Shown piece after piece: positions 9,821 to 21,600 of a stretch of DNA of 64,000 nt (positions are counted from its first letter, which is position 1; every line of letters begins with the position of its first letter). The translations under genes were made by a program, and so were the position numbers. Under the pieces are notes generated by a model, which was given only the letters and a program-made list of their open reading frames with translations, did no database searches and was not told the origin of the DNA. The DNA lies in the NCBI RefSeq assembly GCF_000186865.1, contig NW_008705563.1:2011141-2075140 (forward strand), written 5' to 3'. Origin of the DNA: Aureococcus anophagefferens. Lineage: Eukaryota; Sar; Pelagophyceae; Pelagomonadales; Pelagomonadaceae.

Positions 9821-11553
9821 CTAGAAGCCGACGGTGGGGAAGCCCCCGCAAAAGGCCGCGACCTCGGCCTTGAGGTCCGCGATGGCCTTGGCGTTGTCGC
9901 CCTCGGTGATCTTGCGGCGGAAGTCCTTGAGCTTGCCGCCCTGGGACTTGACGTCGACGGCGATGGCGACGCCCTTGTCGAAGAGGTCGACGACGGTCTC
10001 GAAGTCCGCCTCCGCGAAGCCGCGGGACGTCAGCGCCGGCGCGCCCATGCGAACCTGGGCAGCACAAGGGTGATTCAACGTCGCTTCAACGTGAATGTTC
10101 CGCGCGCGCGCGTCACGAGAAAAACATCCACGCGTCGAGACCGTTCCGAGAGATGATCGCTCGTCCAAAAATTAGCCGAAACGAGTGGAAAACGGCCGAG
10201 ATGGGAGCCTTTGAAGTTGGGAATTTCGCTCTCTTGTGCTGCCCTGATGCGAACCCCCGACGGCGTGAGCGCGGACTTGTCGCCCGGCACCGTGTTCTTG
10301 TTGAGGGCGATGTTCGCGAGCTCGAGGACGGCCTCGACGCGGGCGCCGTCGATCTTGCGGCTCTTCTTGAGGTCCACGAGCACGAGGTGGTTGTCCGTGC
10401 CGCCGGACACGAGCGAGTAGCCGAGGTCGCCGAGCCGCTTCTCCATGGCCTTGGAGTTGGCCAGGACCTGCTCCTGGTAGGCCTTGTACTCCGGCGTCGT
10501 CGCCTGCTTGAGGGCCGTCGCCAGCGCCGCGATGGTGTGGTTGTGGGGGCCGCCCTGGAGGCCCGGGAAGACGGAGAAGTTGATCGCCTCCTCGAAGTCG
10601 TACTCCGTGCCGTCGGCCTTGGCGCCCCTGCGGTAGAAGATCATGGCGCCGCGGGGGCCGCGCAGGGACTTGTGCGTCGTCGTCGTCACGACGTCCGCCG
10701 TGTCGAAGGGCGACGGCACGACGCCCGACGCGACGAGCCCCGAGATGTGCGCCATGTCCGCGAGCAGGTACGCGCCGTTGTCGTCGCAGATCTTGCGCAT
10801 GGCGTCGTAGTCGATGAGGCGCGAGTAGGCCGACGCGCCGGCGATGATCATCTTCGGCCGGTAGAGCGCCGCGTTCGCCGCGAGCGCCTCGTAGTCGATG
10901 AGCCCCGTCGACTCGTCGAGCCGGTAGGGGAACGTCTCGAAGAAGACGGACGTCGCCGAGATCTTCTTCGTCGGCGTCTGGAAGCCGTGGGACAGGTGGC
11001 CGCCGTGGGGCAGGTCCAGGCCCATGACGCGCTCGTGGGGCTGGAGCAGCGCCGTGTAGACCTGGAAGTTCGCGGGCGACCCCGAGAGCGTCTGCACGTT
11101 CACGCCCCACTGCTCCGGGTCGAGGTTGAAGCACTCGAGAGCCCGGTTCTGGCACATGATCTCGACCTTGTCGATGTGCTCGTTGCCGCCGTAGTAGCGC
11201 GCGTTCGGGTAGCCCTCGCTGTACTTGTTCGACATGACGCTGCCGAGCGCGTCGAAGACGCTCTTCGACGTGAAGTTCTCGGACGCGATGAGCACGAGCG
11301 AGTCGCGCTGGCGCACCTTCTCCATCTCGATGATGTCGTAGAGCTCCTTGTCCGTCTCGACGAGGGGCTTGTTCAGCGCCGCGCCCTACGGAAAGCGAGT
11401 GTTTGTACCAGGCCACGTCGATTGCGCGCGGCGATGGGTTCGCGGGCTTTTCGCGGCGATGAGGGCGGCGCGCGACGGTGGACGCACCGAGATGGCGCGC
11501 GCCTCGCCGCGCAGCGCGCGGCCGGCGACTCGCTTGGCGGCGGTGGTGAGCAT
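9821..11553 (-). CDS. SHMT: Serine hydroxymethyltransferase, mitochondrial type
   Basis: A PLP enzyme interconverting serine plus tetrahydrofolate with glycine plus 5,10-methylene-THF; in mitochondria it serves photorespiratory and C1 metabolism. There are three exons. Exon 1 (11553-11488) encodes [20 protein letters not shown], a basic, amphipathic mitochondrial presequence. After a 102-nt intron (11386-11487, donor GTGCGT, acceptor CCGTAG), exon 2 encodes [20 protein letters not shown] and the catalytic core, including the PLP-lysine motif [13 protein letters not shown] and [11 protein letters not shown]. Exon 3 (10054-9821) gives [11 protein letters not shown] to the end. The mature length of about 476 aa fits the family. 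The second intron, 10055-10254, is an introner transposon plus one target-site copy (see that entry). Splicing it out restores the conserved joint [15 protein letters not shown]. Confidence 0.93.
10055..10246 (+). mobile_element. Introner element copy 1 (192-bp non-autonomous transposon forming an intron in SHMT)
   Basis: A 192-bp element flanked by a perfect 8-bp target-site duplication: ATGCGAAC on the plus strand at 10047-10054 and 10247-10254. Its ends are inverted repeats, CTGGGCAGCACAAG on the left and CTTGTGCTGCCCTG on the right. Read in the direction of the SHMT gene, the upstream target copy GTTCGCAT supplies the GT donor and the element end CCCAG supplies the acceptor, so a 200-nt intron results and the protein is unchanged. 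Copy 2 lies at 23488-23679, has the same length and is highly similar internally (for example TTTGAAGTTGGGAATTTCGC). Relative to their host genes the two copies are in opposite orientation. There is no coding capacity for a transposase. Confidence 0.93.
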
Positions 11554-11714
11554 GATCGCGGCGCCGTAGAAGCTGTCGAGCTGCGATTGCACCGAGTGGG
11601 CGTGAGATTGTTGCACTAAACGCAACGATGTTGCCGAACGGGCCCCTGCGCGACGGTCCGGCCCCGGGACGGGGGGCGGGGACGGCGGGCACGGGGGTTC
11701 CGGCACGGTAAATG

Positions 11715-11930
11715 CGCTCAGGGCACGCGGCCCGGCACGGGCCCGGCACGCGGCACGGCACTCGGCACGGGCCCCCGGGCACGGGCCGGGCACGGGCCAC
11801 GCGGCCCGGCACGGGCCCGGCACTCGGCACGGGCCCCGGGCACGGGCCGGGCACGGGCCGGGGAGGCCCGGCACGGGCCCGGCACGGGGCCCCGGGCACG
11901 GCCCGGGCACGGGCCGGGGACGTGGCCGGG
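11715..11930. repeat. GC minisatellite based on GGCACGGGCC
   Basis: About 215 bp made almost only of short imperfect units such as GGCACGGGCC, GGCACGCGGCC and GGCACTCGGCA. They encode meaningless Pro/Gly/Ala/Arg strings on both strands. It lies 160 bp upstream of the SHMT start codon. The remaining sequence between 11554 and 12282 shows no convincing gene. It is GC-rich with one AAAAAAAAGGGAAAAAG tract near 12189, and open frames crossing it lack any family signature. Confidence 0.8.
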
Positions 11931-12282
11931 GACCGCGGCACGCACCGTCGCGCAGGGGCCCCTTGCCGATCGGGCGCGGCGCGCAGCGATCGGACCGGCC
12001 CTTTTTTGGCGGCTGCCCCACGGAGCGTCGGGCAGGGTCGAGAATTCTACCCGAAAAGCCTTCGTACCAAGCCCTCCCCTTTGCCGCACTCCGCGCCCCG
12101 CGCGCCCGCGCTCCCGCGCTGCCGCACGAAGAACGGCTTCCACCGCAGCGACGCAGCGACCCTCGAGACAGACACGAAACCCCGAGCAGCAAAAAAAAGG
12201 GAAAAAGAGGCATGTGTAGACAGACAGGGGGAGCGGCGCGCCGCGGGCGTCCGCGGGCGGAGGGCGGTTTTCCCGGCTCCGT

Positions 12283-12507
12283 CTACTTCGTCGCTTCCGC
12301 CGGAGAGAAGGGGTTTGGGATGGAGTTGTAGACGTCGTAGGCGTAGGCCGTCGGCGAGAAGGCCTCCTCCTCCGCGACCTCGGCCTTGAGCGGCGTCGTC
12401 GGCTCCGAGGGCGGCGTCTCCGGGACGGCCTCGACGGCCTCGGCCGTGACGACCTTGATCGCCTCGGAGCGCTCCCCGCTGCCCGCGGCCGTACAGCACC
12501 CGAACAT
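12283..12507 (-). CDS. Small hypothetical protein, 74 aa
   Basis: A short ATG-initiated frame with G/C third positions throughout. It begins MFGCCTAAGSGERSE, a Cys pair that could be lipidated, continues with an acidic Thr/Pro/Glu-rich middle, and ends AYDVYNSIPNPFSPAEATK. It has no recognisable domain or membrane segment. It sits head to head with the MGDG synthase gene, 347 bp apart. Codon use supports coding, but the family is unknown. Confidence 0.4.
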   Translation of the reverse strand: MFGCCTAAGSGERSEAIKVVTAEAVEAVPETPPSEPTTPLKAEVAEEEAFSPTAYAYDVYNSIPNPFSPAEATK

Positions 12508-12854
12508 CCTGCGCGGCGCCTGCGCGCGGGGCCGCGGAGATTCGCCGAACGTTCGACGCGGCGTTAAGGGTGGGGCAGGGGAGTTCGGCGGCGATCCGGA
12601 GTCGACCCCCGGTTCCTGACGGCGGGTCCGGCGTCCTCCCGCCCCCCCGGCGCCGCGGCGTCCCCAGGGGGGTTCGGGACGCGGGTCGGGACGGCGGGAT
12701 ATTTATCGCAGCAGAGGTGGGCTGCTGGTGCTCGATGCGGTGGCCAAAAGGAAGACTTCGGCTTGTTGAACGCCAACGCGCGTCGTCGTCCTTGAGGCCA
12801 GTGCGCAATGAGATCGACGCATTATCGCACGTAGCCGCTGGCCGTCTCTCGAGC

Positions 12855-14261
12855 ATGCAGCTCCTCGTGTTCCTCTGCGCCGCCGCCGCCGTCGGCGCTC
12901 GGCCGCGGCTCGGGCCGACGCCGCTCCAGCCGCAGCGCGCGCCGCGGGATGCGTCGCCGAGCACTGCGGTCCTCGCCGTGCCGCGCGGCGGCGACGCGCA
13001 GGACTTCGCGCGCACGGCCACGCCCGTCGCGCGCGGGGGCGGCGCCTTCAGCTTCCGACCCGCGCGGAAGATCCAGCTCCTCATGCTCATGAGCGACACG
13101 GGCGGCGGCCACCGCGCTTCCGCGAACGCCTTGGCGCAGGCGCTGCACCGGCAGCACCCGGGCAAGTTCGAGGTCACGCTCATGGACATCTGGAGCGAGA
13201 GCGGCGTCTTCCCCTGGAACACGGCGCCGAGCGCCTACCGCTTCATGGGCAAGCGGCCCTGGCTCTGGCGCTTCCTCTGGTATTCCACGGCCGCGTACCC
13301 GCTCCGCGCGCCGGGCAGGCTCGTGCACGACTTCCAGCTGCGCAAGCGCTTCAAGTCGCTCCTCCTGGAGGCGGACCCGGACGTCATCGTGTCCGTGCAC
13401 CCCATGTGCCAGCACGTGCCGCTGTCCGCGCGCGACTGGCTCGCGGCCCGGAAGAACGAGAGCGTCGTCTTCGCGACGGTCGTCACGGACCTGGGCAGCG
13501 CGCACCCCATGTGGTTCGACTCGCGGGTCGACGCCTGCTTCGTGCCGACGCAGCGGCTCGTGAAGCTCGGCAAGTTCCACGGCGTGCCCGACGGCAAAAT
13601 CGTGAACCACGGCCTGCCGCTCCGCGCGGCGTTCTGCGGCCGGTCCAGCGCGAAGCAGGGGCCCCTGCGCAAGGCCCTGGCGCGGCGCAAGCTCGGCCTC
13701 GACTTCGCGCGGACCGTGCTCGTCACGGGCGGCGGCGACGGCTTCGGCGCGCTGCCGAAGATCGTCGACGCGACGGCGCGCGAACTGAGCCGCCTCGCGA
13801 TGACGACGGGCAAGCCGCTCCAGCTCGTGGTCATCTGCGGCCGCAACGAGCGCGTGCGCCGCGACTTCGCGAAGCGCGACTGGGCCGCCGAGTTCCCGGG
13901 CGTGTCCGTCGTCGTGAAAGGGTTCGTGAAGAACATGGAGACGTGGATGGCCGCGTCGGACGTGCTGTTGACCAAGGCCGGGCCGGGCACCATCGCCGAG
14001 GCCGCGGCGCTGGGGCTGCCCGTGCTCCTCACGGGCTTCCTGCCGGGCCAGGAGCGGGGCAACGTCCAGTGGGTCGTCGACAAAAAGTTCGGCGCGCTCC
14101 GCAAAAGGCCGCGCGCCGCCGCGCGGACGCTCGCGGGCTGGCTCCGCGACGGCCGCGCGCTCGACGCCATGTCGGCCAACGCCCTCGCGTCCGCCAAGCC
14201 CATGGCCACGGACCGCATCGCCGCCGACCTGTGGGACCTCCTCGCCCGCGCGCGGCGCTGA
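12855..14261 (+). CDS. MGD1: Monogalactosyldiacylglycerol synthase, plastid-targeted
   Basis: Transfers galactose from UDP-galactose to diacylglycerol, making MGDG, the main thylakoid lipid. It is a family 28 glycosyltransferase. The lipid-side motif MSDTGGGHRASANALAQAL lies at about residue 78. VSVHPMCQHVPLSARDW and TVVTDLGSAHPMWFDSRVD follow. The UDP-sugar side has VTGGGDGFGALPKI, VVICGRNERVRRDF, TKAGPGTIAEAAALGLP and GQERGNVQWVVD. All match plant MGD1. The start at 12855 gives MQLLVFLCAAAAVGA, a signal peptide, then an Arg/Pro/Ser-rich transit-like stretch, as expected for import across a secondary plastid's four membranes. The open frame extends upstream to 12570 without a better start. 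Single exon, 468 aa. Confidence 0.93.
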   Translation: MQLLVFLCAAAAVGARPRLGPTPLQPQRAPRDASPSTAVLAVPRGGDAQDFARTATPVARGGGAFSFRPARKIQLLMLMSDTGGGHRASANALAQALHRQHPGKFEVTLMDIWSESGVFPWNTAPSAYRFMGKRPWLWRFLWYSTAAYPLRAPGRLVHDFQLRKRFKSLLLEADPDVIVSVHPMCQHVPLSARDWLAARKNESVVFATVVTDLGSAHPMWFDSRVDACFVPTQRLVKLGKFHGVPDGKIVNHGLPLRAAFCGRSSAKQGPLRKALARRKLGLDFARTVLVTGGGDGFGALPKIVDATARELSRLAMTTGKPLQLVVICGRNERVRRDFAKRDWAAEFPGVSVVVKGFVKNMETWMAASDVLLTKAGPGTIAEAAALGLPVLLTGFLPGQERGNVQWVVDKKFGALRKRPRAAARTLAGWLRDGRALDAMSANALASAKPMATDRIAADLWDLLARARR

Positions 14262-14487
14262 GCGCCCGCCCGCCCGGGGGTCTCGTTCGCCGCCCCTCTC
14301 GTCGTAATCCCTAGTGATATCCTTTCGGCCTCGGCGTCGGGCGCCGGCGAGGGGGTGCTTGGGTTCTTGCTGCGTGCGACGTCTCGCGCGTCTCGCCGTG
14401 CACGCCGTGCTCGCGGTAGGTCATCGGGCGAATTTTGCAAAACTGAGGGTCGCATTAAATTTACCGCAAAACTGAGGGTGGTGAGCG

Positions 14488-15601
14488 ATGGCGCTTGACG
14501 CGGCCGTCAAATTTTTCGACGAGCCTCGGGTCTGCGGCGCCTGCGGCTCATCCAATTCGACGAAGGTCTGCGGGGGTTGCCGTGAGCAGGTCTACTGCTC
14601 TCTCGAATGTGCGCACCCCTACCCCCCGCGCGGCGCCGTCCGCCGCGCCGGCGCCGACCCCGCGCGCCCCCGACGCAGGCCAGCGCGATCACTGGCGCGA
14701 GCACCAGACGCAGTGCCGCAAGAAGTTCCCAGTAAGGAGATGGCCGGCCGCGTCGTTTGGCGAGGTCGGCGGCGCCGCGCCGGACGCGTCGAGCGGCGAC
14801 AAGAAGAAGAAGAAGACGGCCGCGGAGCCGACCGCGAAATTGAGTCTTGATTATAGCAAGTCGGAGGACCGCGAGCCTTCTTCCGAGGAAATTGACAGGG
14901 TCATTGGTGATATAATCGGTCTGAGTAAGGAAGAGCGCGATACAGTCGTCGACAAGCTCAACGCGGTCTGTCCGGAGGCCATCAAACGTCGTGACAAAAG
15001 CTTTCCTGAGATCGCCTACGATGCCATGGACAATCGCACTTTCCATGCCTTCAAAGCAGCAGTTGAAGATTACCTCCCGGTGGAGCTGCTGGAGCTCGAT
15101 TTGCCGCAAGGGGTCGACACTTACTCAGTGCAAATACTGCGAAATTGCTGCGTGTATTCCCACGGATTATTTATTGAGGCCGAGGTGCCGGAGCGCTTCG
15201 ATCATCTAGTCCATGGCGTGCGAGAGTACGCGAGGGGCTCTCTGAGCGCGGAGGATCTGAGCGCATGGCTTCAGGGCGTTTACGATTTCACGCGCGATGA
15301 CGTTCTGCTCAAAGACATCATCGATTGTATGCGACGGGCGTATCCCGACTCACAGCGCGCTGAATATTCGCGCGCGATCGCCGAGGCCAAGGTGCGCGTG
15401 GAGGCCGAGGTCAAGGCGCGCACGGAGGCCGAGGCCGGGCGGCCTCCGAAGCCGCTCACCGGCGCGGCCGCGCTTTTGCAGACGCTGGACGAGTTCAGGA
15501 TCAAAAACGGCGGCGTCGACGACCCATATTATGCGGCAATGCGCAGCGCGCTCGAGGAGCTGGACATCGAGGAGCGCGGGGCGTGCCCGGAGGACGCGTA
15601 A
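14488..15601 (+). CDS. MYND zinc-finger protein
   Basis: An N-terminal MYND finger, probably for protein-protein contact. The Zn ligands are CGAC, CGGC, YCSLEC and, after splicing, QRDHWREHQTQC. The finger is completed only by removing a 70-nt intron at 14609-14678 (donor GTGCGC, acceptor GACGCAG), which splits the Cys codon T/GC. A Lys-rich linker follows, then an alpha-helical region of unknown family (EEIDRVIGDIIGLSKEERD, LPVELLELDLPQGVDTYSV, DFTRDDVLLKDIIDCMRRAY). The total is 347 aa. Codon third positions include many A/T from 14840 on, unlike the neighbours but like the F-box-like gene at 6063 and the Cys-rich gene at 38371. The three may belong to expanded or differently evolving families. 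Confidence 0.8.
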
Positions 15602-15631
15602 TACCCCTTCTTTTTCTAAAAACACCACTTT

Positions 15632-18600
15632 TTACATGATCTCCTTGAACTGGGCCTCGGTGATGTAGGTGCCGATGAGCCGCGCGCGCTTGCCGCCGTG
15701 CTGGATGACGCCGTTGTGGGCGCAGGAGATGTAGCCGAGGAGGCTCTTGCAGAGCTTGTCGACCTTGTTCCCGAGCGGCCGCGTCTTCGGCGCGAGGAGG
15801 TCCGCGGACGGCCGGCGCTCGCTGAACTTCTCGCGCTCCTCGGGCAGCATCTTCTGGACCTTGAACTCGTAGTCGATCATGTTGATGGCGCCGCAGTCCG
15901 CCACCATCTCGTCCGTGGGGACGTTCGTCATGTCCGCGACGCGCGCCAACGCCTCGAGGAACTCGACCCACGACAGCGTCATGAACTTGTGGCGGCTCTT
16001 GACCTCGTCCGCGACGACCATGCGCGACCAGAAGAAGCAGAGCCGCGCCTCGCGCACCGTCAGTTCGTCGCCGATGAGCCGGCCGTCGTTCAGCACCGTG
16101 ACCCACTCCATGAGGCTGAAGCTCGGCCGGCCGCCGTCGGGCTTGAGCATCGCGTACTTGTCGTAGACGATGCGCAGGGGCTTCAGGTGCGGCTTGAAGC
16201 CGTCCTCGACCTCCTCGAAGTACAAGCGGTCCCGCCGGAAGTCGTCCGTGTCCAGGATCGACTCCGGCGTGACGTTGCGCAGGACGACGTCGTCGAAGAG
16301 CGCGTCGACGCACTCGGACACGTCGTCGATGTCCTTCTTGAAGCGCGCGTGGGCCATGCGCACGAGGCACTCGATGAACTCGTAGCGCATGAGCGCCTTG
16401 TCCTCGTTCATGTCGCTCTGCTCGCTCTTCTTGTCCGCCTCGAAGTTGCAGACGATGAAGACCTTCTTGCACTCGTCGAACGTGCACGCCGTCGTCTCGT
16501 CGGGGATGCCCGTCTCCTGGAGCATGAGGTTGTAGGAGTTCTGGGAGATGCTGAAGGCCGCCTTAGTGAGGATGGACGAGCAGGCGCAGTAGTAGTCGAA
16601 GAGGCGCAGCACCGTCGCGTAGCGCCCCGCGAAGGCCTTCCGGATGTCCTCGAGCTCGTCGTCGATGGACTCGCCGCCCTTGACGCCCTCGTCCATCTTG
16701 CGCACGAACTTGTGGAAGCGGTCCTCGGCGAGGACCATGCGCCAGTCGCAGGCGAGGGCCTTGGCCAGGACGTTCTCCGCGTCGAGGAACTGGCGGCTGT
16801 CCGCCTCTTTGAGGCGCGGCGCGAACATGGACGTCTCGAGCTTCCAGGCGGGCTTCTCCGGCTCGGGCTCGGGCGCCGCCTCGGGTTCCGGCTCGGGCTC
16901 GGGCGCCTTGGCGTGCTGCTTCACGTGGACGGTCATGGGCTCCGCGGGGATGCCGCCGTAGACGCCCGACGACGCGCACAACACGAGCGCGTGGCGCTTC
17001 ATCTCCGGCAGCGCGTCCATGAGCGGGTTGTGGGACCGCGGGTTCGAGTCGCCGTCGGGCACGGCCGGGGGCTGCGTCGGCGGCGCGGCCTGCCAGAGCT
17101 CGCCGAGCGCGCCCGGCGCGCGCGGCGGCACGGCCACGCCCGGATCCGACGCCTCGGCGACGACGTGGGACTGGTAGTAGAGGTAGCAGTGCTCGTAGGA
17201 CTCGCCCCCGTCGCCGAGCGTGAGGACGTCGGCGGTCTTTTCCCCGGGCGCGTGGGCGAAGGTGTACTCCTGGAAGAGGCCGCTGTAGACGCGCGCCCCG
17301 GGCGTGCGGTCGAACTTGCAGAGCCGCGGGCCCCTCGCCCCCGGCCCCCGGCCGGCCTTCTTGTTGAACTCCTCGAGCTTCGCCGTCGCGTCGTCGTCGC
17401 CGAGGTCGTCGTCGTGCGTGTAGTAGCCCTCCTCCGTGAGCTTCGCGGCCGTCATGCCCGCGATCGCGCCCTCGGCCTTGCGGTTCAGCTCTTCCGCCTT
17501 CTTCACGTTGCTGTAGAGCTTCTGGGGCGCCACGTCCGTCACGCCGACCTGGGCCGGCGGCACCTGGAGCTTCGGCGGCGGCGCGTGGAAGCGCACGCGG
17601 CACCGGTCCAAATGGACGACGCGCGGGCTGCTCACCATCGCCGCGGACCGGTCGACGTGCCCAAAGTCGCCGTCCTTGCGGAAGCGGAGCACCGTGGGCC
17701 CCCAGCGGTCGTCGCCCTGCATGTCGCGCCACGTGCCGTCGCCGGAGAGCGGGCCCGCGCGGTTGCTGGACCGGAGCGGACTCCGGGGCCGGAGCGCGAG
17801 CGCCTCCGCGACTGGCGACGACGGGCGCGCGTGGGCCGTCAGCGACGACAGGTCGGACGCGATGGACCGGCGGCCGTGGTCGTCGTCGTCGTCGCCGCGC
17901 ATGATCGACGACTTGGACGGGCGCCGCCGCCGGTCGTGCGCGGGCAGCACCGCGGCGCGCTCCGGCGGCGAGATGCCCGGCGACCGCCGGAGCGACTCCG
18001 CGGGCGCCGTGCCGGGCCGCGACGACGAGGCCACGGACCCGAAGGGCGCGCCGAAGTTCGGCGTGCCCCCGGGGTAGAGCTGCTTCGACTTGGGCGGCGA
18101 CAGGTCCACGCCGTGGACGACCTGGTGGTCGATGGGCGGCGCGTCCCACAGGCGGCTCACGGGCTGCTGGAAGCTCCGCTGGAGCTTGCGCAGGATGCGC
18201 GCGTCGGGCCGCGCGGACCCGAAGGGCTCGGACTTGACCGTGCGCCGCGCGGGGCCGTCGGACGTCCGCGGTCTTTCGGCGGACTTTTTCGCCGCGCGCG
18301 CCATGGCGGGGTTCCGCATGAAGTTCCTCAGGGACTCGGCGTCGGTGATGGACGCCGTCGTCCCGTCGCCAAAGTCCGGCGGCGCCGCCGACGGCTCCAG
18401 CGACCGCTTCTTGACCTTGTGCAGGGCCAGGGACCCGCGCGACAGCTGCAGCGCGAACATCATCGACCGGACCTCCGCGGTCTTGGAGAGGTTCGCCAGG
18501 ATCGACTGGGCGAACCGCGCCTCGACGTCGCGCTGCTTGACCTTGTCCTCCTCGTTCCACTGGCTCAAAAAGTCCTCGACGAAGGACATGTTCTGCGTCG

Positions 18601-21600
18601 AGTCGTCGTCGTCGCGCGCGGGGAACGTCGCCGCGTCCGGGCCGTCGTCCAGGTNNNNNNNNNNNNNNNNNNNNNNNNNNNNNNNNNNNNNNNNNNNNNN
18701 NNNNCTCCTGGAGCTCCGGCTCCGTGCTCAGGTTCAGCAGCGCGTGGAGCGCGTGGATCCGCAAACTCGGCGGGCTCTCGTGGTTCCGGATCGTCGCCGT
18801 CAGCAACAACACCGCGTTCGCGTCGTCGAGGTGGAGCCGCCGGTGCGTCGACGTCGCCGAGAGCTTCGCGGCGCGGAAGGCGCCGACGCCCCGCAGGATG
18901 TAGTGGCGCGGGTGGGCCAACAGCTCGCAGCAGAGCAGCTCGAGCGCCGCGTCGCCGTCGGGCGACGCCGCGATCGCCGCGCGGCCCTCGTCCGTGTCGT
19001 GGAGCAGGAACAGCAGATCCACGGCGCAGATCTGGAGCGCGAGCTCGCCGCGGGACGCGCGCCGCACCTTGTCGTCCGGGACGCCGTCGTCGACGCAGTC
19101 CGCGGGGAAGCCGCGCCGCATCGTCTCGTAGACGTCCTCCGCGCCGGGCAGGTCCGCCGCGCCGCTCTCCGGGTTCGGCTCGTGGGCCGCGGCTAATAAA
19201 CAGGCCACGAGCGGCTCGCCGTAGGCCGCGACCTGGTCGCAGAGGATGCCGTTCGCGCGCGCGACGAGGCACAGCGCGCCGCACGCGAGCGCGCGCGCGG
19301 GCGCGTGGCGCCGCCGGTCCGCGCGGTCCACGACCAGGCGCACGAGCGCGGGCACGGGCGACTTCTGCTCCTCGTAGTCCGCGCGGACCGCCGCGATGGA
19401 CTCGACGTTGCGGTCGATCTTCGCGTTGAGGTCGCTGAGCGTCTGCGCGACGCGCGTCGCCTCCTCCTGCTTCGCGCGGAGCGCGCGCGTCGCCTCGTCG
19501 AAGATGGCCTCGCTGACGTTGCGCTGGAAGGCCGGGTTCGTCACGCGCGTCTCCAGGGAGAGGACCTCGGCCTCGAGCTTCGCGGCGGCCGCGCTCAGCC
19601 GCGCGATCTCCTTCGTCGCCGCGCCGCCCGTGCGCGACTTGACGTCGTTGTTGATGGACACGCCCATGGTCGCCGCGCCGACGGCGTCGCCGGCGAGCTG
19701 CCAGAGGGCCGCGGCGGCGGCTTCTTTCGTGTAGAGGGGCACGTCGGAGTTTAAAACTTGGGCCAGCGTCGCGGGCGCGCCGAGGTAGTTGAGCACCTTG
19801 CGGTCGTGGTCGCCGCGCGCGAGAGCCCAGATGCCCAGGCAGTCCCGGCGCAGGCCGTGGGACCGCGTCGCCGCCGCCGCTTCTTCTTCCCGCCGCTTCT
19901 CGCGGTCCTCGTCCGTGTCGACGGGCCGCAGCTGCCTCGCGCCCTGGCGCGCGAGCGGGCTCGGCTTCGAGACGACGACGGTCTCCTCGCGCTCGCGCTC
20001 GAAGCCCTCGGGCCGGTTCGCGCGCACCTCGACGCTCTCGTCGAGGACCTTCGTGCGGTTCGCGACGAGCGCGACGTGCGCCGCGAGCACGTCCGAGCTC
20101 CGCGGCGACCCGACGGCCGCGTGGAGCGCGACGTTGAACAGCGCCGCGGAGATGGCGTCGTCCAAAGCCGCGGAGCCGATCTCGAGGCCCAGCACGGCGA
20201 CCAGACGCTTGTCGCCGTCGAGGGCCGACGACTGGAACGTCGCGAGCGATTGGGACGGCGCGGACGTCACGTGCGCGAGCGCCAAAGCGCACGCGGTCCG
20301 CACCTCCAGCGAGTAGGACGTCTCGACGCAGGCGCAGAGCTTGTCGACGGCGGCCCGCGGCGGCGCCGTCGCCGCGTCCAACGCCGGCCCCGCGCCGACC
20401 CAGGACGTCGCGACGGCGAGCGCGGCCGCGGCGCACTCCGCGGGGAACGACGCGTCGAGGTGGTCGAAGGTCGCCACGAGGAGCAGCGTCTCGGGCCACG
20501 TCGCGTCGATGGCGCCCCGGGCGTCGTCGACGCGCCCCGCCGCGGACGATCGCCGCCGCTGGCGCGGCCGCTCGCCGTCGGCGACGACCCAGGTCGCCAC
20601 GGGCGGCGCGTAGAGGGCCGCGAGCGCGTCGGGCCCCCGCTCGCGGAGCAACGCCGTCACGGCCCAGAGGCCGAACAAGACCTGCTGGAGCAAGGGGATG
20701 ACCGCGCGCGCGTCGAAGCTCCGCTCCTCGGCCTTTTCGGCCGCGTGCTCCCAGAGCTGCATCTGGCCGCCCCGCCGCGGCTTGAGCGCCGCGTCCGCCG
20801 GCGGGGCCTTCGTGGCGGCCGCGGCGACGGCCCGGGCCTCGCCGGCCTTCTTCAGCTCCGTCGCGCGGTGCGTCTTCGGCGTGATGACCGTGCCGCGCGC
20901 GCCGGGGTTCACGACGGAGTCGAGCGACTTCGAGTCGTCGTCGGCCTCCGAGTCGGAGCTGCCGCGCTCGCTGGGCTCCCGCGCCTGCTCCGCGCACCAC
21001 GCCGCGAGCTTCGCCAATTTCGCGAACGCGACGGCCGCGAGGCCCGGGGGCACGCGGCGCCGGTGCCGCCTCTCGCGGAGCAGCGTCGCGACGGCCCCCG
21101 CGCCGAGCATGTTCAGGCGCGTCGTCGACGAGTCGAGGAGCGCCAGCAGGTCCTCGAAGGACGCGTCGCGCTTCAACAGGCACTCGCGCGCCTTCGACGA
21201 CGACGCGAGCGCGACGTTCAGCACCGTCGCGGCCGTCGCGACGCGCTCCGTCGCGCCGTAGCCCGCGGACGCCGCGAGGAGCCAGGGCGTGCCGCTCTCG
21301 GCGACGACGCGCTTCGCCGCGTCGTCGCGCGCCGCCAGCGCGCCCAGCAACCCGACGACGTGGCGGCAGCCGCTCAGCGCGTGCTTCGTGCAGAAGAGCG
21401 CGGACTCGACGTCGAAGGCGGACGCGCGGCGGCCCTTCGTCGACGGCTCCTTGGCCACGTTCTCGAGCGTCTTCTGGCGCTGGACCTCGGACGAATAGAG
21501 CGATTCCACGAAGGCCTCGCGCTTCGCCGCGGTCCGCAGCGCGTTCGGCCGCTGTTTTTTCAAATCCTCGCGGCGGAGCGCCTCCTGCTGGAGCAGCGCG

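Noticed and set aside
15698..19429. Very long plus-strand open frame opposite the ARM-like gene
   Set aside because: High GC makes antisense frames stay open. The translation is Arg/Gly/Val-rich without motifs, and it runs through the gap.
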